In this document: piece after piece, positions 43,605 to 52,541 of the stretch | Position numbering within the stretch: the stretch's first letter is position 1 | Layout: each line of letters opens with the position of its first letter | Source: an uncultured Flavobacteriaceae bacterium | GTDB lineage: Bacteria; Bacteroidota; Bacteroidia; Flavobacteriales; Flavobacteriaceae | Direction: 5' to 3' | Length of the DNA: 64,000 nt | NCBI GenBank assembly: GCA_947502635.1 | Contig: CANNAN010000001.1 | Coordinates: 248,001 to 312,000 of the forward strand | The notes under the pieces: generated by a model | The model's database searches: none | Seen by the model: only the letters and a program-made list of their open reading frames with translations | Told to the model about the DNA's origin: nothing | Position numbers and translations under genes: made by a program

Positions 43605-43892
43605 ATGGGAATTTTAAAATTACGGAAAAACAAAAAATTTAGTTACACACCACGTTATTTTGATGATAAAGGCGAAGGAAATCCTTTTGAAATTAAACAT
43701 AAGTTTGATGAACATAGAACGACAGTTGGTAGTAATAAAGGTTTAAAAACAAAAATCAATAATGCTTTAGATGATTTAAAAAACAATCCAGATCAAGAAG
43801 TTAACAAACGTGTTTTAATAATTGTTGGTGTTCTTATTTTAATATTTCTTTTTATCATCGATTTCGATTTATCTATATTCTTTTCAAAGTAA
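43605..43892 (+). CDS. Small membrane protein, paralogue of the preceding gene
   Basis: 95 residues with a good ATG. N-terminal LRKNKKFSYTPRYFDDKGEG shares the KxRKNxxFxYxPR pattern with its neighbour. A basic middle (about 35-65) is followed by a C-terminal helix (RVLIIVGVLILIFLFII). It is 3 nt before mutL and 18 nt after its paralogue, so all three genes appear to form one transcript. Function unknown. Confidence 0.78.
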   Translation: MGILKLRKNKKFSYTPRYFDDKGEGNPFEIKHKFDEHRTTVGSNKGLKTKINNALDDLKNNPDQEVNKRVLIIVGVLILIFLFIIDFDLSIFFSK

Positions 43893-43895
43893 TAC

Positions 43896-45746
43896 ATGGC
43901 AGACATTATCCAGCTTTTACCCGATCATGTAGCTAATCAAATAGCCGCAGGAGAAGTTGTACAACGCCCAGCATCAGTTGTGAAAGAGCTACTTGAAAAT
44001 GCTATTGATGCAGGAGCTTCAACTATTAAACTTATTGTAAAAGACGCTGGAAAAACATTGGTGCAAGTTATTGATGATGGCAAGGGAATGAGTGCTACAG
44101 ATGCCCGCTTAAGCTTTGAACGCCATGCGACTTCTAAAATTCGAACAGCCGATGATTTATTTCAATTGCATACTAAAGGATTCCGTGGTGAAGCTTTAGC
44201 AAGTATCGCTGCGATTGCGCACGTAGAATTAAAAACAAAACAGGAACAGGATGATGTTGGTACTACTATTGAAATTGAAGGTAGTAATATCGTGTCTCAA
44301 GAAGTTATAGTTACACCAAAAGGGACTTCTATTTCTGTGAAAAATCTGTTTTTTAATATTCCTGCACGACGTAATTTTTTAAAATCGAATACGGTTGAAT
44401 TACGCCATGTTATTGATGAATTTCATCGTGTCTCGTTAGCACATCCTAATATTAGTTTTGCTTTATATAATAATGGAAGCGAATCTTTTAATCTGCCAAT
44501 TAGTAACTATAGGCAACGCATTGTAAATATTTTTGGAAATAAAACGAATGAAAAACTGGTACCTGTGGAAGAGGATACCGAGGTTCTTAAAATTTCAGGA
44601 TTTGTAGGCAAGCCAGAATTTGCTAAGAAAACAAGAGGCGAGCAGTATTTTTTTGTAAACAATCGCTTTATTAAAAGTGCTTATTTAAATCATGCTATTG
44701 CCTCGGCATTTGATGGTTTATTAAAAAGTGGTACACATCCAAGCTATTTTTTAAACTTGGAAGTAGATCCACAAACAATTGATATTAATATACACCCAAC
44801 AAAAACAGAGATTAAGTTTGATGATGAGCATACGTTGTATGCCTTGTTGCGTTCTGCAGTTAAGCATAGTTTAGGTCAATTTAATATAGCACCTGTTTTA
44901 GATTTTGAACGTGATCCAAACCTTGACACGCCATATGATTATAAAAATAGTGGTGCAAGTGTGCCTAAAGTAGAAGTAGATAGAAGTTTTAATCCTTTTC
45001 AGGAAGAATCAGAATCTAAAGCTAGAGCAGTGTCTTATAAAAAAGAACCTGCTGAAAATTGGGAAAGTTTATATGTTGGATTAGAATCTAAAGGCACCAA
45101 AACACACCAGGATTTTAGTGAAGTCCATTTTGAAAGTGAAGAATCTGCACCTTCTATTTTTAATGATGAAAAACAAATAGAAAGTGTCAATACAACCTAT
45201 CAACTACATAATAAATATATTGTAAGTACCATTAAATCGGGTATGTTAGTTATAGATCAACATCGCGCTCACCAACGTATTTTATATGAAGAGTTTCTTA
45301 AAAATATGACGATTAAAGAAGCGGTAAGTCAGCAATTATTATTTCCGCTTCAACTACATTTTTCAACACAAGAAATTACCATAGTAAATCAGTTAAAAGA
45401 CGATTTAGAAAATACAGGATTTGTATTTTCTAAATTCAACGATGAATCTTTGGAAATTACAGGTGTTCCCGTATCGGTTCCAGAAAGTGAAGTATCTATT
45501 ATTTTAGAACAATTAATTAGTGATGTAGAAAATGAAGTGCCAGATAGCCATTTTAGCGCCACCGATTTGTTAGCAAAATCGATGGCTAAAAGTTTGGCTA
45601 TTAAAACGGGGCAATCATTACAAAAAGATGAACAAGAACATTTGGTGAATAAATTATTTGCTTGTAAAGAACCAAATATTTCACCTACTAACAGATCTAC
45701 ATTTATTACGTTAAGTGTTGATGAGTTAGATAAAAAATTTATATAG
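43896..45746 (+). CDS. mutL: DNA mismatch repair protein MutL
   Basis: 616 residues. The N-terminal GHKL ATPase is intact: VVKELLENAIDAGA, DDGKGM, HATSKI and TKGFRGEALASI. The C-terminal dimerisation domain is present, but its endonuclease motifs look degenerate: DQHRAHQRILYE in place of DQHAxxExxxxE, AIK in place of AC(H/K), and SPTNRS in place of CPHGRP. It may therefore act as a matchmaker without nicking. It is followed by rhomboid 1 after 3 nt. The first half of the linker (about 350-420) is variable. Confidence 0.94.
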   Translation: MADIIQLLPDHVANQIAAGEVVQRPASVVKELLENAIDAGASTIKLIVKDAGKTLVQVIDDGKGMSATDARLSFERHATSKIRTADDLFQLHTKGFRGEALASIAAIAHVELKTKQEQDDVGTTIEIEGSNIVSQEVIVTPKGTSISVKNLFFNIPARRNFLKSNTVELRHVIDEFHRVSLAHPNISFALYNNGSESFNLPISNYRQRIVNIFGNKTNEKLVPVEEDTEVLKISGFVGKPEFAKKTRGEQYFFVNNRFIKSAYLNHAIASAFDGLLKSGTHPSYFLNLEVDPQTIDINIHPTKTEIKFDDEHTLYALLRSAVKHSLGQFNIAPVLDFERDPNLDTPYDYKNSGASVPKVEVDRSFNPFQEESESKARAVSYKKEPAENWESLYVGLESKGTKTHQDFSEVHFESEESAPSIFNDEKQIESVNTTYQLHNKYIVSTIKSGMLVIDQHRAHQRILYEEFLKNMTIKEAVSQQLLFPLQLHFSTQEITIVNQLKDDLENTGFVFSKFNDESLEITGVPVSVPESEVSIILEQLISDVENEVPDSHFSATDLLAKSMAKSLAIKTGQSLQKDEQEHLVNKLFACKEPNISPTNRSTFITLSVDELDKKFI

Positions 45747-45749
45747 ATT

Positions 45750-46589
45750 ATGATGAGGATTTCAGAAACCGTTAAACATTTAATAATCATTAATGTGATT
45801 ATGTTTATAGGTACTTTGGCTATTATGAATGGTGTTTTTTATGATTGGTTTGCTATGCATTTTCCAAAAAGTGAAGCATTTCAACCTTGGCAGATTATCA
45901 CACATATGTTTATGCATGGTGGAGCAGATATGAATAATTTGAGTATTACGCATCTTTTATTTAATATGTTTGCACTTTGGATGTTTGGCTCGCCAGTAGA
46001 ACAGGCTTTAGGCTCCAAACGCTTTTTGTTTATATATTTTTCAGCTGGGTTGGGAGCTGTAGCTTTACAAGTTGGGTATTATTACATTGATTTTTATCCT
46101 TTACTTAAAGAAATAGAGAGTTTGAATATGGGAAGTGAATTATTGAATAAAATTATTTCGATTGATGCAAGTGATGGCCAATATATAAAAGGTGAAATTT
46201 TGAGTAGAGAGATGGCTCCACTTTTAGCTGAGTATAATTTTGATTCAAATTTGATTGATGAGGCTAAGTTCAGATCTCTTTTTAATATGAATGTTATAGC
46301 AAGAAATATAATGGTAGGTGCTTCAGGATGTATTATGGGGGTTCTAGCAGCATTTGGTATGATGAACCCTAATGCAGAACTTATGATGATTTTTTTACCA
46401 ATCCCTATTAAAGCTAAATATTTTATTCCTGGTATTATTATTTTGGATTTAATTTCAGGTATTACAGGACACTCATTTTTTAGTCCGAGTAATACAGCTC
46501 ATTTTGCTCATGTTGGAGGTGCTTTAACAGGTTTTTTAATTATGTGGTATTGGAAAAAAACGCAGTTTAATAAAAACCGTTGGAATTAA
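45750..46589 (+). CDS. Rhomboid-family intramembrane serine protease
   Basis: 279 residues with about six membrane helices. The conserved HLLFNMFALWMFG (about 71-83) precedes the catalytic serine in GASGCIMG (GxSG form) and the catalytic histidine in AHFAHVGGALTGF. A hydrophilic insert of about 60 residues (about 118-180) separates the early helices from the catalytic part. It shares one base with the start of the next rhomboid gene (TAATG). Confidence 0.9.
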   Translation: MMRISETVKHLIIINVIMFIGTLAIMNGVFYDWFAMHFPKSEAFQPWQIITHMFMHGGADMNNLSITHLLFNMFALWMFGSPVEQALGSKRFLFIYFSAGLGAVALQVGYYYIDFYPLLKEIESLNMGSELLNKIISIDASDGQYIKGEILSREMAPLLAEYNFDSNLIDEAKFRSLFNMNVIARNIMVGASGCIMGVLAAFGMMNPNAELMMIFLPIPIKAKYFIPGIIILDLISGITGHSFFSPSNTAHFAHVGGALTGFLIMWYWKKTQFNKNRWN

Positions 46590-47479
46590 TGACTTCGCTC
46601 TCTCAAGACATAAAAGAGAAATTATCCAGACTTAATGTTTTGGAAAAGATTATAGTCATTAATACTATAGTTTTTGTGTCAGGGTATATACTGACTAAAG
46701 TTTTAGACCTTCCAAAAGAAACAAGCTTAAATTGGTTGGTGTTACCAAGTGATTTTTCTGATTTTATAGAAAAACCATGGGCTATTATAACCTATGCGTT
46801 TTCACATTATGATTTTTGGCATTTTTTCTTTAACATGTTATGGCTGTATTTTATAGGGCGTATGTTTTTAAACTTGTTTAGTCCTAAAATGGCAGTAAAT
46901 ATCTATTTTTTAGGTGCTATGGCAGGTGGTTTATTGTACATGCTATGCTATACAACATTTCCTAATGTATTTCAAACAAACTCCCGATTGTTAGGAGCTT
47001 CTGCTGCGGTTAGAGCTATATTAATTTTTCTTTGTGCTTACATGCCAAGTCAAGAGGTGCGTTTTTTTACATTTAATTTAAAACTATGGTATATCGGTAT
47101 TGCTATTGTTATACTTGATGTTATTGGTGTATTTTCTGGAATTAATAATCCATTAGGCAATTCTGGTGGAAATTTAGCGCATTTAGGAGGTGCATTATTG
47201 GGGTATTTTTATGCAAAACAATTATTGAAAGGGAAAGATATAGGCAGAGGTTTTGAAAGCATTGTGGATGCCTTTTTTAATATGTTTAAATCAAGAAAAA
47301 AAGGACCGTTAAAAACAGTTCATAAGAACAAATCGAAAGTTGGAGGGTATAATAAAGCCGATTTTAAAGAGTTTAATAATCAGAAGAAAATAGACATTAT
47401 TCTAGATAAAATTAGTAAAAGTGGTTACGATAGTCTAACTGCCGAAGAAAAAGAATTTTTATTTAGAGTAGGGAAATAG
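46589..47479 (+). CDS. Rhomboid-family intramembrane protease, second copy
   Basis: 296 residues from the ATG at 46589; an upstream in-frame TTG is less likely. HFFFNMLWLYFIGRMF is the conserved second-helix region. The serine motif is GASAAV, so the residue after the catalytic serine is Ala instead of Gly; the histidine motif NLAHLGGALLGYF is intact. A soluble basic C-terminal tail of about 60 residues follows. Stop and start with the first rhomboid overlap, so they are translated together. Confidence 0.88.
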   Translation: MTSLSQDIKEKLSRLNVLEKIIVINTIVFVSGYILTKVLDLPKETSLNWLVLPSDFSDFIEKPWAIITYAFSHYDFWHFFFNMLWLYFIGRMFLNLFSPKMAVNIYFLGAMAGGLLYMLCYTTFPNVFQTNSRLLGASAAVRAILIFLCAYMPSQEVRFFTFNLKLWYIGIAIVILDVIGVFSGINNPLGNSGGNLAHLGGALLGYFYAKQLLKGKDIGRGFESIVDAFFNMFKSRKKGPLKTVHKNKSKVGGYNKADFKEFNNQKKIDIILDKISKSGYDSLTAEEKEFLFRVGK

Positions 47480-47780
47480 TTTAAATAGAGGGTAGAGAAG
47501 TGCGTCGTTATGATGATGTATTTGGAAGAATAATTTTATTTTTTAATCGAAAAATTCTTACAAATAAAATTTTATAATTATCTTCTCAATAATTAAAGGC
47601 TTCGTGTTTAGAAGTGTTAAATATTTCAGAGGGTTCAATTGATCAGCTTAATCCAGAACAAAATTAATTTATCGGATATTCTATTCGTTCTATAGCGAAG
47701 GTTGCTACACGCTTGCATAAAAAGAATAGAGAATTCAAAATAGAATTTTGCTTATCGGTAAATGGCCTTTATGTGATAAT
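47480..47780. other. Spacer without supported gene
   Basis: 301 nt of A+T-rich sequence. A short CAAAAT-AGA-ATTTTG palindrome lies at about 47738-47752. A 24-codon frame at about 47594-47668 ends SIDQLNPEQN, but nothing supports it as a gene. Confidence 0.4.
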
Positions 47781-48809
47781 ATGAAAAAATTAAGTTTTAT
47801 AAATAAAATCATTTATTTCATAAATGCCATTGTGGCAATTTTGCTGCTATTTTCATTTGCTTTACCATTTTTACCTCCCAAAACATTTTCAATCTTATCG
47901 GTACTTAATTTGGGGGTTTCCTTTTTAATATTAATTAATGTATTATTCTTTTTATATTGGTTAGTGAAGCTTAAAAAGCAGTTGCTATTATCATCTTTTG
48001 TGCTCTTAATTGGTTATATTTCTTTTGGTTCTTTATATAAGTTTTCATCTTCAAAAAAGATAGAAAGCCCGAATAATATTAAGGTTATGAATTACAATGT
48101 TAGGTTGTTTAATTTATACGATTGGATTCCTGAAAAAAATATTGAAAATAAAATTGTTGATTTCATAAAAGCTGAAGCTCCTGAAATTTTAAGCATTCAA
48201 GAATATCATCCTCATAAAAATATTGATCTTTCTTTTTTTAAGTATAAATATGAAAAACTTTCAGGAAAAAAAACAAAATACGGACAAGCTATTTTTTCGC
48301 AATACCCCATTGTAAACTCGGGATCTATTGAGTTCCCAGATACAGGTAACAATGCTATTTTTGTCGATATTTTAAAGGGGACAGATACGCTTAGAGTTTA
48401 TAATATTCATTTGGAATCGTTACGTATAGATGCAAATGTTGAAACGCTTAAAAATGAAGATTCCGAGCGTCTTTTTAAGCGTATAGGTGAAACATTTAAG
48501 ATGCAACAGTTTCAAACGGAATTGTTTTTAATGCATAAAAAACAATGCACACATAAAATGATTATTTGCGGCGATTTTAATAACACCACCTTTTCCTATG
48601 TCTATAGAAAAATTAAAGGTGATTTAAACGATACGTTTAAAGAAGGCGGAAATGGGTTTGGACGTACTTATGATTTTAAATTTTTCCCAATACAAATTGA
48701 TTTCATTTTTGCCGATGAAGTGTTTTCTGTTAATGGTTTTAAAGCTTATAATGATGAGCATTATTCAGATCATTATCCTATTATGGCGACTCTTGGTTTG
48801 GGGGAATAG
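47781..48809 (+). CDS. Endonuclease/exonuclease/phosphatase family membrane protein
   Basis: 343 residues from the ATG at 47781 (an earlier in-frame TTG is not preferred). Three N-terminal membrane helices (about 5-90) precede an EEP domain: VMNYNVRLFN, ILSIQEYH (metal Glu), YNIHLESLRID, ICGDFNNTTFSY, and DHYPIMATL at the end. The catalytic domain would face the periplasm. Substrate may be a phospholipid, sugar phosphate or nucleic acid. Confidence 0.87.
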   Translation: MKKLSFINKIIYFINAIVAILLLFSFALPFLPPKTFSILSVLNLGVSFLILINVLFFLYWLVKLKKQLLLSSFVLLIGYISFGSLYKFSSSKKIESPNNIKVMNYNVRLFNLYDWIPEKNIENKIVDFIKAEAPEILSIQEYHPHKNIDLSFFKYKYEKLSGKKTKYGQAIFSQYPIVNSGSIEFPDTGNNAIFVDILKGTDTLRVYNIHLESLRIDANVETLKNEDSERLFKRIGETFKMQQFQTELFLMHKKQCTHKMIICGDFNNTTFSYVYRKIKGDLNDTFKEGGNGFGRTYDFKFFPIQIDFIFADEVFSVNGFKAYNDEHYSDHYPIMATLGLGE

Positions 48810-48940
48810 TATTCAGTATTCAGTATTCAGTGATCAGTGATCAGTTGCAGTATTCAGTGATCAGTTGCAGTATTCAGTGATCAGTTGCAGTATTTAGTGA
48901 TCAGTTGTAGTATTCAGTGATCAGTTGCGGTATTTAATTA
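48809..48940. repeat. 20-bp tandem repeat array
   Basis: After three copies of a 7-nt unit (AGTATTC), a 20-nt unit TCAGTTGCAGTATTCAGTGA is repeated five times head to tail (48841-48940) with a few changes; the last copy decays. Each unit contains TGATCA across the join. It begins exactly at the EEP stop codon. A related remnant lies downstream of ribH. Confidence 0.85.
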
Positions 48941-49014
48941 TCACGAAATTATTATGAAGATCAAGTGTGTAAGTTTTGAGGGATTGGTTATTATTTATAA
49001 GTCAAAGAATAAAT

Positions 49015-49323
49015 TCACATAAAAGAGCAATCTATTGTATCTGCAATAATGTGTATGACTAAGCCTAACCCTAACAGCCTGGTTTTTTTAAAGAATAGAA
49101 GAGTTAAATATATAATAAGTGCATAATAAGTATGCAAAGGATGGAAATTAATACTACATCTGCTAGGGTTAAAAACAGGATTGGCAAGCAAGTGATCTAA
49201 ATCGATCCACATTCCAGAAAACATAATTAAAAATGCCAGTTTCCAACGCTTTTTATACCAAATGAATGCTACTAATAATGGTATTAAAATATGACTCCCA
49301 TAGTGAACAGTGGTTTGTAGCAT
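49015..49323 (-). CDS. DUF6122 small membrane protein
   Basis: 102 residues with three or four helices. VHYGSHILIPLLVAFIWYKKRW, SGMWIDLDHLLANPVF and LVIHIIADTIDCSFM form conserved His/Asp-rich blocks on the membrane helices, which suggests metal-dependent hydrolase relatives. Function unknown. Its ATG overlaps the WbqC stop by one base. Confidence 0.78.
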   Translation of the reverse strand: MLQTTVHYGSHILIPLLVAFIWYKKRWKLAFLIMFSGMWIDLDHLLANPVFNPSRCSINFHPLHTYYALIIYLTLLFFKKTRLLGLGLVIHIIADTIDCSFM

Positions 49324-49946
49324 TATTGTATTATAAGGGTTTGAGATTCTAAATAGTTTAGAGCATTTGGCCCTTCATTAAAAAGTAAATCTAGAATACT
49401 TAAATTAGGGATAAAGCCATGTTTATTAATAAATACTTGGGTATACGTGTCAAAGTTTTGTATTGGTTCTTTTTTTGCATTAACTAAGTGTCTGAAATCT
49501 GTTTTGTTTTCAGCAGTTTTTTGATAAGTTTCAGTTTTTGCGATATTCAATTCTAATTGTAAACAACTGCAAATGGTTTCAAAACATTTAAAGTTATAGT
49601 CTAAAATATAGTCCGTTTTTGTATTAAATAAAGGAAACAATTCATCTTCATAATATTCAAAAAAAGGAGATGTTCTGTATGCGGAAAGTAATGATTTCCA
49701 ATGGAGGCTTTGCCATTTTTCTTCATTAAAAATTTTCACATCACGATATTTTTGACGATTCTTTTGTGAATGAATTACTGGGATGTTTAAAGCTAGTTTA
49801 CCATTAGCACCATAAATATAGGTGCGATTTCTATAGGTTTGTTTTAAAAAATTATCATCGACCTCATACACGACTTGCTTTGCTTTTACCATAGCAACAA
49901 AATGTGCTGTGTTAGGGAAATATGTGGGGTGGATAATTATGTTCAT
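49323..49946 (-). CDS. WbqC-family protein
   Basis: 207 residues. WbqC-like features are HPTYFPNTAHFVAMVKAKQV at the N-terminus, FLKQTYRNRTYIYGANGKLALNIPV in the middle, and EYYEDELFPLF. The family is found near polysaccharide and sugar-modification genes, but its activity is not established. It is translationally coupled to DUF6122 (TAATG). Confidence 0.85.
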   Translation of the reverse strand: MNIIIHPTYFPNTAHFVAMVKAKQVVYEVDDNFLKQTYRNRTYIYGANGKLALNIPVIHSQKNRQKYRDVKIFNEEKWQSLHWKSLLSAYRTSPFFEYYEDELFPLFNTKTDYILDYNFKCFETICSCLQLELNIAKTETYQKTAENKTDFRHLVNAKKEPIQNFDTYTQVFINKHGFIPNLSILDLLFNEGPNALNYLESQTLIIQ

Positions 49947-50183
49947 TATTAATTAATTGTCATTCCTGTTTTTCGTCTTTGCTCAAGATAAATTATATCA
50001 AAAATCTACTAAACTTATAAGGTTTTAGAAGAGTCCTGAAGGTTTAAAACTCAAATAAAAATACCTGCAAAGTGCTAAACCTTGCAGGAAATATATAGAA
50101 AATTTAAAATCGAGTTAGGTTACTTAATCAAATTCAAGTTTTAATTCATAAGATTTCTGCTTGTGCAGTCATGAAAAAATGTA

Positions 50184-51770
50184 TTAACCATTAGCTTTTT
50201 TACGTTTCTTCCATTTATTAAATCCAATCCAGCCAAATAATAAGACAAGAAAAGGAATAAAATAAGAGCTGGCTTTACCACTACCACTTACTGTTGTAAA
50301 GAAACGCTCCCAACGTGGATTTTTTAGGCCATCCCAACTCATCCAAATAAACACAGGTTTACCAACAACATGGTCAAAAGGGACAAAGCCCCAGGCACGA
50401 GCATCAATAGAGTTATGACGGTTATCACCCATCATCCAATAATAATTTTGCTTGAAGGTATAGGTATTAGCAACTTCACCATTAATTAAAATCTGATTTC
50501 CTTTTACTTGTAAAGTATTGCCTTCGTATTCAGAAATTACGCGTTTGTATAATGGTAAAACCTCTAAGTTTATATCAATCGTTTTTCCTTCTTCTGGTAT
50601 ATATAAAGGGCCAAAGAAATCAACATTCCAATTATAATTAGGATCATGTGGAAAAATCCCTGGATCTCTTACTCCTTTTTTCTTTTTAACAGGAGTAATA
50701 CCAGCAACATTCGGATGATTCTTAAACTTCGCTAAAGCTTCATCTGAAATGGCTGAAAAGTAATAGGTATTATTCGTATTTGGCATAATTCCAAAACCAT
50801 CCGTGATATCATAACGTTCTTTGATGTATTTTGGATTGAATTGATTTGTTTTAGGTTTTACATGATAGCTAAACTGTAAATGTGCCCTGTCTGGTAATTC
50901 ATTTTTCTTTCCGTTTATATATACATAACCATTACGAACTTCTAATGAATCCCCAGCAACCGCAACACACCGTTTTACCAAATTGGTTTTTTTATCAATA
51001 GGCTTGTAGTAGTTTCTATCTGGATGAAAGTCGTTCATATTCAGAAGCGTATCTGCTGGTTGGTTAAAAACGACTATTTCATTCCGATCTATCTTTTCAA
51101 AACCTGGAAATCTTAAATAAGGTAATTGAAGTTTATTAACCCAAGAGGTTTTTCTTTCTTCAAAATGATCATTAAATAAGTATGATTTTGTTCCTAATTT
51201 AGGAATTGTATCATGTACCATAGGAGCGGCAACAGTTGTCATTGGTATTCTGGCACCATAATGAAATTTACTTACAAAAAGGAAATCACCAACTAATAAA
51301 GATTTTTCTAACGATGATGATGGTATCGTGAAAGGCTGAATAAAATAGGTGTGAACGATTGTAGCTGCTACAATAGCAAACAAAATAGAACTTACCCAAT
51401 CTCCTCCAGATGTTTTTGGCTGTAGACTTCTGCCTTCAACATAGCTAATATCTGCAATGTAGTTTAAGTAATAATTGTATAAACCAAAGGTTATGATGGC
51501 TAAAAAGGTATCTACAGGCATGTTTTTACCAAAGCTTCTGGCAGTTTCTACCCATACAACTGGAAACATGATTAGGTTTACTATTGGTAAAAATAATAAG
51601 ATTACCCACCACCAAGGACGGTTTATGATTTTCATTAAAACGACACCATTATAAACAGGAACAAAAGCTTCCCAAGCTTGTCTACCAGCTTTTGTATAGA
51701 GCTTCCAAGTACCTAAGCCATGAATTACTTGAATAATCAATATGAATATAAACCATTGCGTAAGTGTCAT
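50184..51770 (-). CDS. lepB: Signal peptidase I, long form
   Basis: 528 residues, much longer than proteobacterial LepB. An N-terminal DUF5684-like part with three membrane helices (about 1-110) comes first. The catalytic serine is S153 in IPSSSLEKSLLVGD, with Leu where Met is usual (SxMxP), and the catalytic lysine is in LVKRCVAVAGD (about residue 268). Box E GDNRHNSIDAR is near 438, and a last membrane helix lies at about 500-520. An insert of about 100 residues (300-400) lies between boxes D and E. It cleaves signal peptides of exported proteins. Confidence 0.92.
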   Translation of the reverse strand: MTLTQWFIFILIIQVIHGLGTWKLYTKAGRQAWEAFVPVYNGVVLMKIINRPWWWVILLFLPIVNLIMFPVVWVETARSFGKNMPVDTFLAIITFGLYNYYLNYIADISYVEGRSLQPKTSGGDWVSSILFAIVAATIVHTYFIQPFTIPSSSLEKSLLVGDFLFVSKFHYGARIPMTTVAAPMVHDTIPKLGTKSYLFNDHFEERKTSWVNKLQLPYLRFPGFEKIDRNEIVVFNQPADTLLNMNDFHPDRNYYKPIDKKTNLVKRCVAVAGDSLEVRNGYVYINGKKNELPDRAHLQFSYHVKPKTNQFNPKYIKERYDITDGFGIMPNTNNTYYFSAISDEALAKFKNHPNVAGITPVKKKKGVRDPGIFPHDPNYNWNVDFFGPLYIPEEGKTIDINLEVLPLYKRVISEYEGNTLQVKGNQILINGEVANTYTFKQNYYWMMGDNRHNSIDARAWGFVPFDHVVGKPVFIWMSWDGLKNPRWERFFTTVSGSGKASSYFIPFLVLLFGWIGFNKWKKRKKANG

Positions 51771-51800
51771 ATCTTAAAATTTTATTTTTTTGTTAGTAGT

Positions 51801-51808
51801 CAAATGTA
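51801..51808 (-). promoter_or_regulatory. -7 box of lepB
   Basis: TACATTTG on the minus strand, 30 nt before the ATG. No obvious -33 TTG is seen. Confidence 0.4.
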
Positions 51809-51835
51809 TTAATGCTGTTACTAATTTATTTAGCA

Positions 51836-52540
51836 TTAACCAATATTTAACACATCGTTCATTGTAAATACCCCAGTTTTCCCTGCAATCCATTCTGCTG
51901 CAATTACTGCACCTAAAGCAAAACCTTGTCTTGTATGCGCTATATGTTCTATAGAGATCGTATCTACTTCACTTTCATAATTAATAGTATGGGTTCCAGG
52001 AACATCTTCAATGCGTTTAGCAACAATAGGAATTATAGTTTCGCCGCTTTCATCTAATTTCCAGTTATCATAACCAGTATGTTGTGAAATAATATCGTTT
52101 GCTAAAGAAATAGCTGTACCACTTGGCTCATCTAGTTTTTGTGTATGGTGAATTTCTTCCATACTAACATTATATTGTTTAAGTGTACTCATCATTTTGG
52201 CAAGCGTTTTATTAAGCTCGAAAAAAATGTTAACTCCTAAACTATAATTTGAGGCATAAATAAAGGCCCCGTTTTTTTCTTTACATAAAGCAACGGCCTT
52301 ATCGTAATTATCTAACCAACCTGTTGTTCCAGAAATAACAGGTACTTGCTTGTTTAAGCAAGTAGAGATATTATTAAATGCTACTGTTGGAATACTAAAG
52401 TCTATGGCCACATCTGCTTTTGTAATGTCGTAATCTTTGTCATCTTTATCGACCGTTAATACAATATTATGACCTCTTTTAATGGCGATTTGTTCGATGG
52501 TTTTTCCCATTTTTCCGTACCCAAGTAAAGCTATATTCAT
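51836..52540 (-). CDS. dapB: 4-hydroxy-tetrahydrodipicolinate reductase
   Basis: 234 residues. It reduces the dipicolinate precursor with NAD(P)H in lysine and diaminopimelate synthesis. N-terminal IALLGYGKMGKTIEQIA is the dinucleotide-binding loop, SIPTVAF and SGTTGW follow, and the catalytic region is EEIHHTQKLDEPSGTAISLA. It starts 1 nt after the DUF5683 stop. Confidence 0.94.
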   Translation of the reverse strand: MNIALLGYGKMGKTIEQIAIKRGHNIVLTVDKDDKDYDITKADVAIDFSIPTVAFNNISTCLNKQVPVISGTTGWLDNYDKAVALCKEKNGAFIYASNYSLGVNIFFELNKTLAKMMSTLKQYNVSMEEIHHTQKLDEPSGTAISLANDIISQHTGYDNWKLDESGETIIPIVAKRIEDVPGTHTINYESEVDTISIEHIAHTRQGFALGAVIAAEWIAGKTGVFTMNDVLNIG

Positions 52541-52541
52541 T

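Noticed and set aside
43353-43892. Riboflavin synthase subunit
   Set aside because: Such labels come from closeness to ribH. These short proteins have a membrane helix and no lumazine or riboflavin synthase motif.
47594-47668. Fragment of an old gene ending SIDQLNPEQN
   Set aside because: Only 24 codons follow a stop, there is no recognisable family and no start, so it is not listed as a pseudogene.
48809-48940. CRISPR array
   Set aside because: The repeats abut with no spacers and no cas genes are nearby, so this is a simple tandem repeat.
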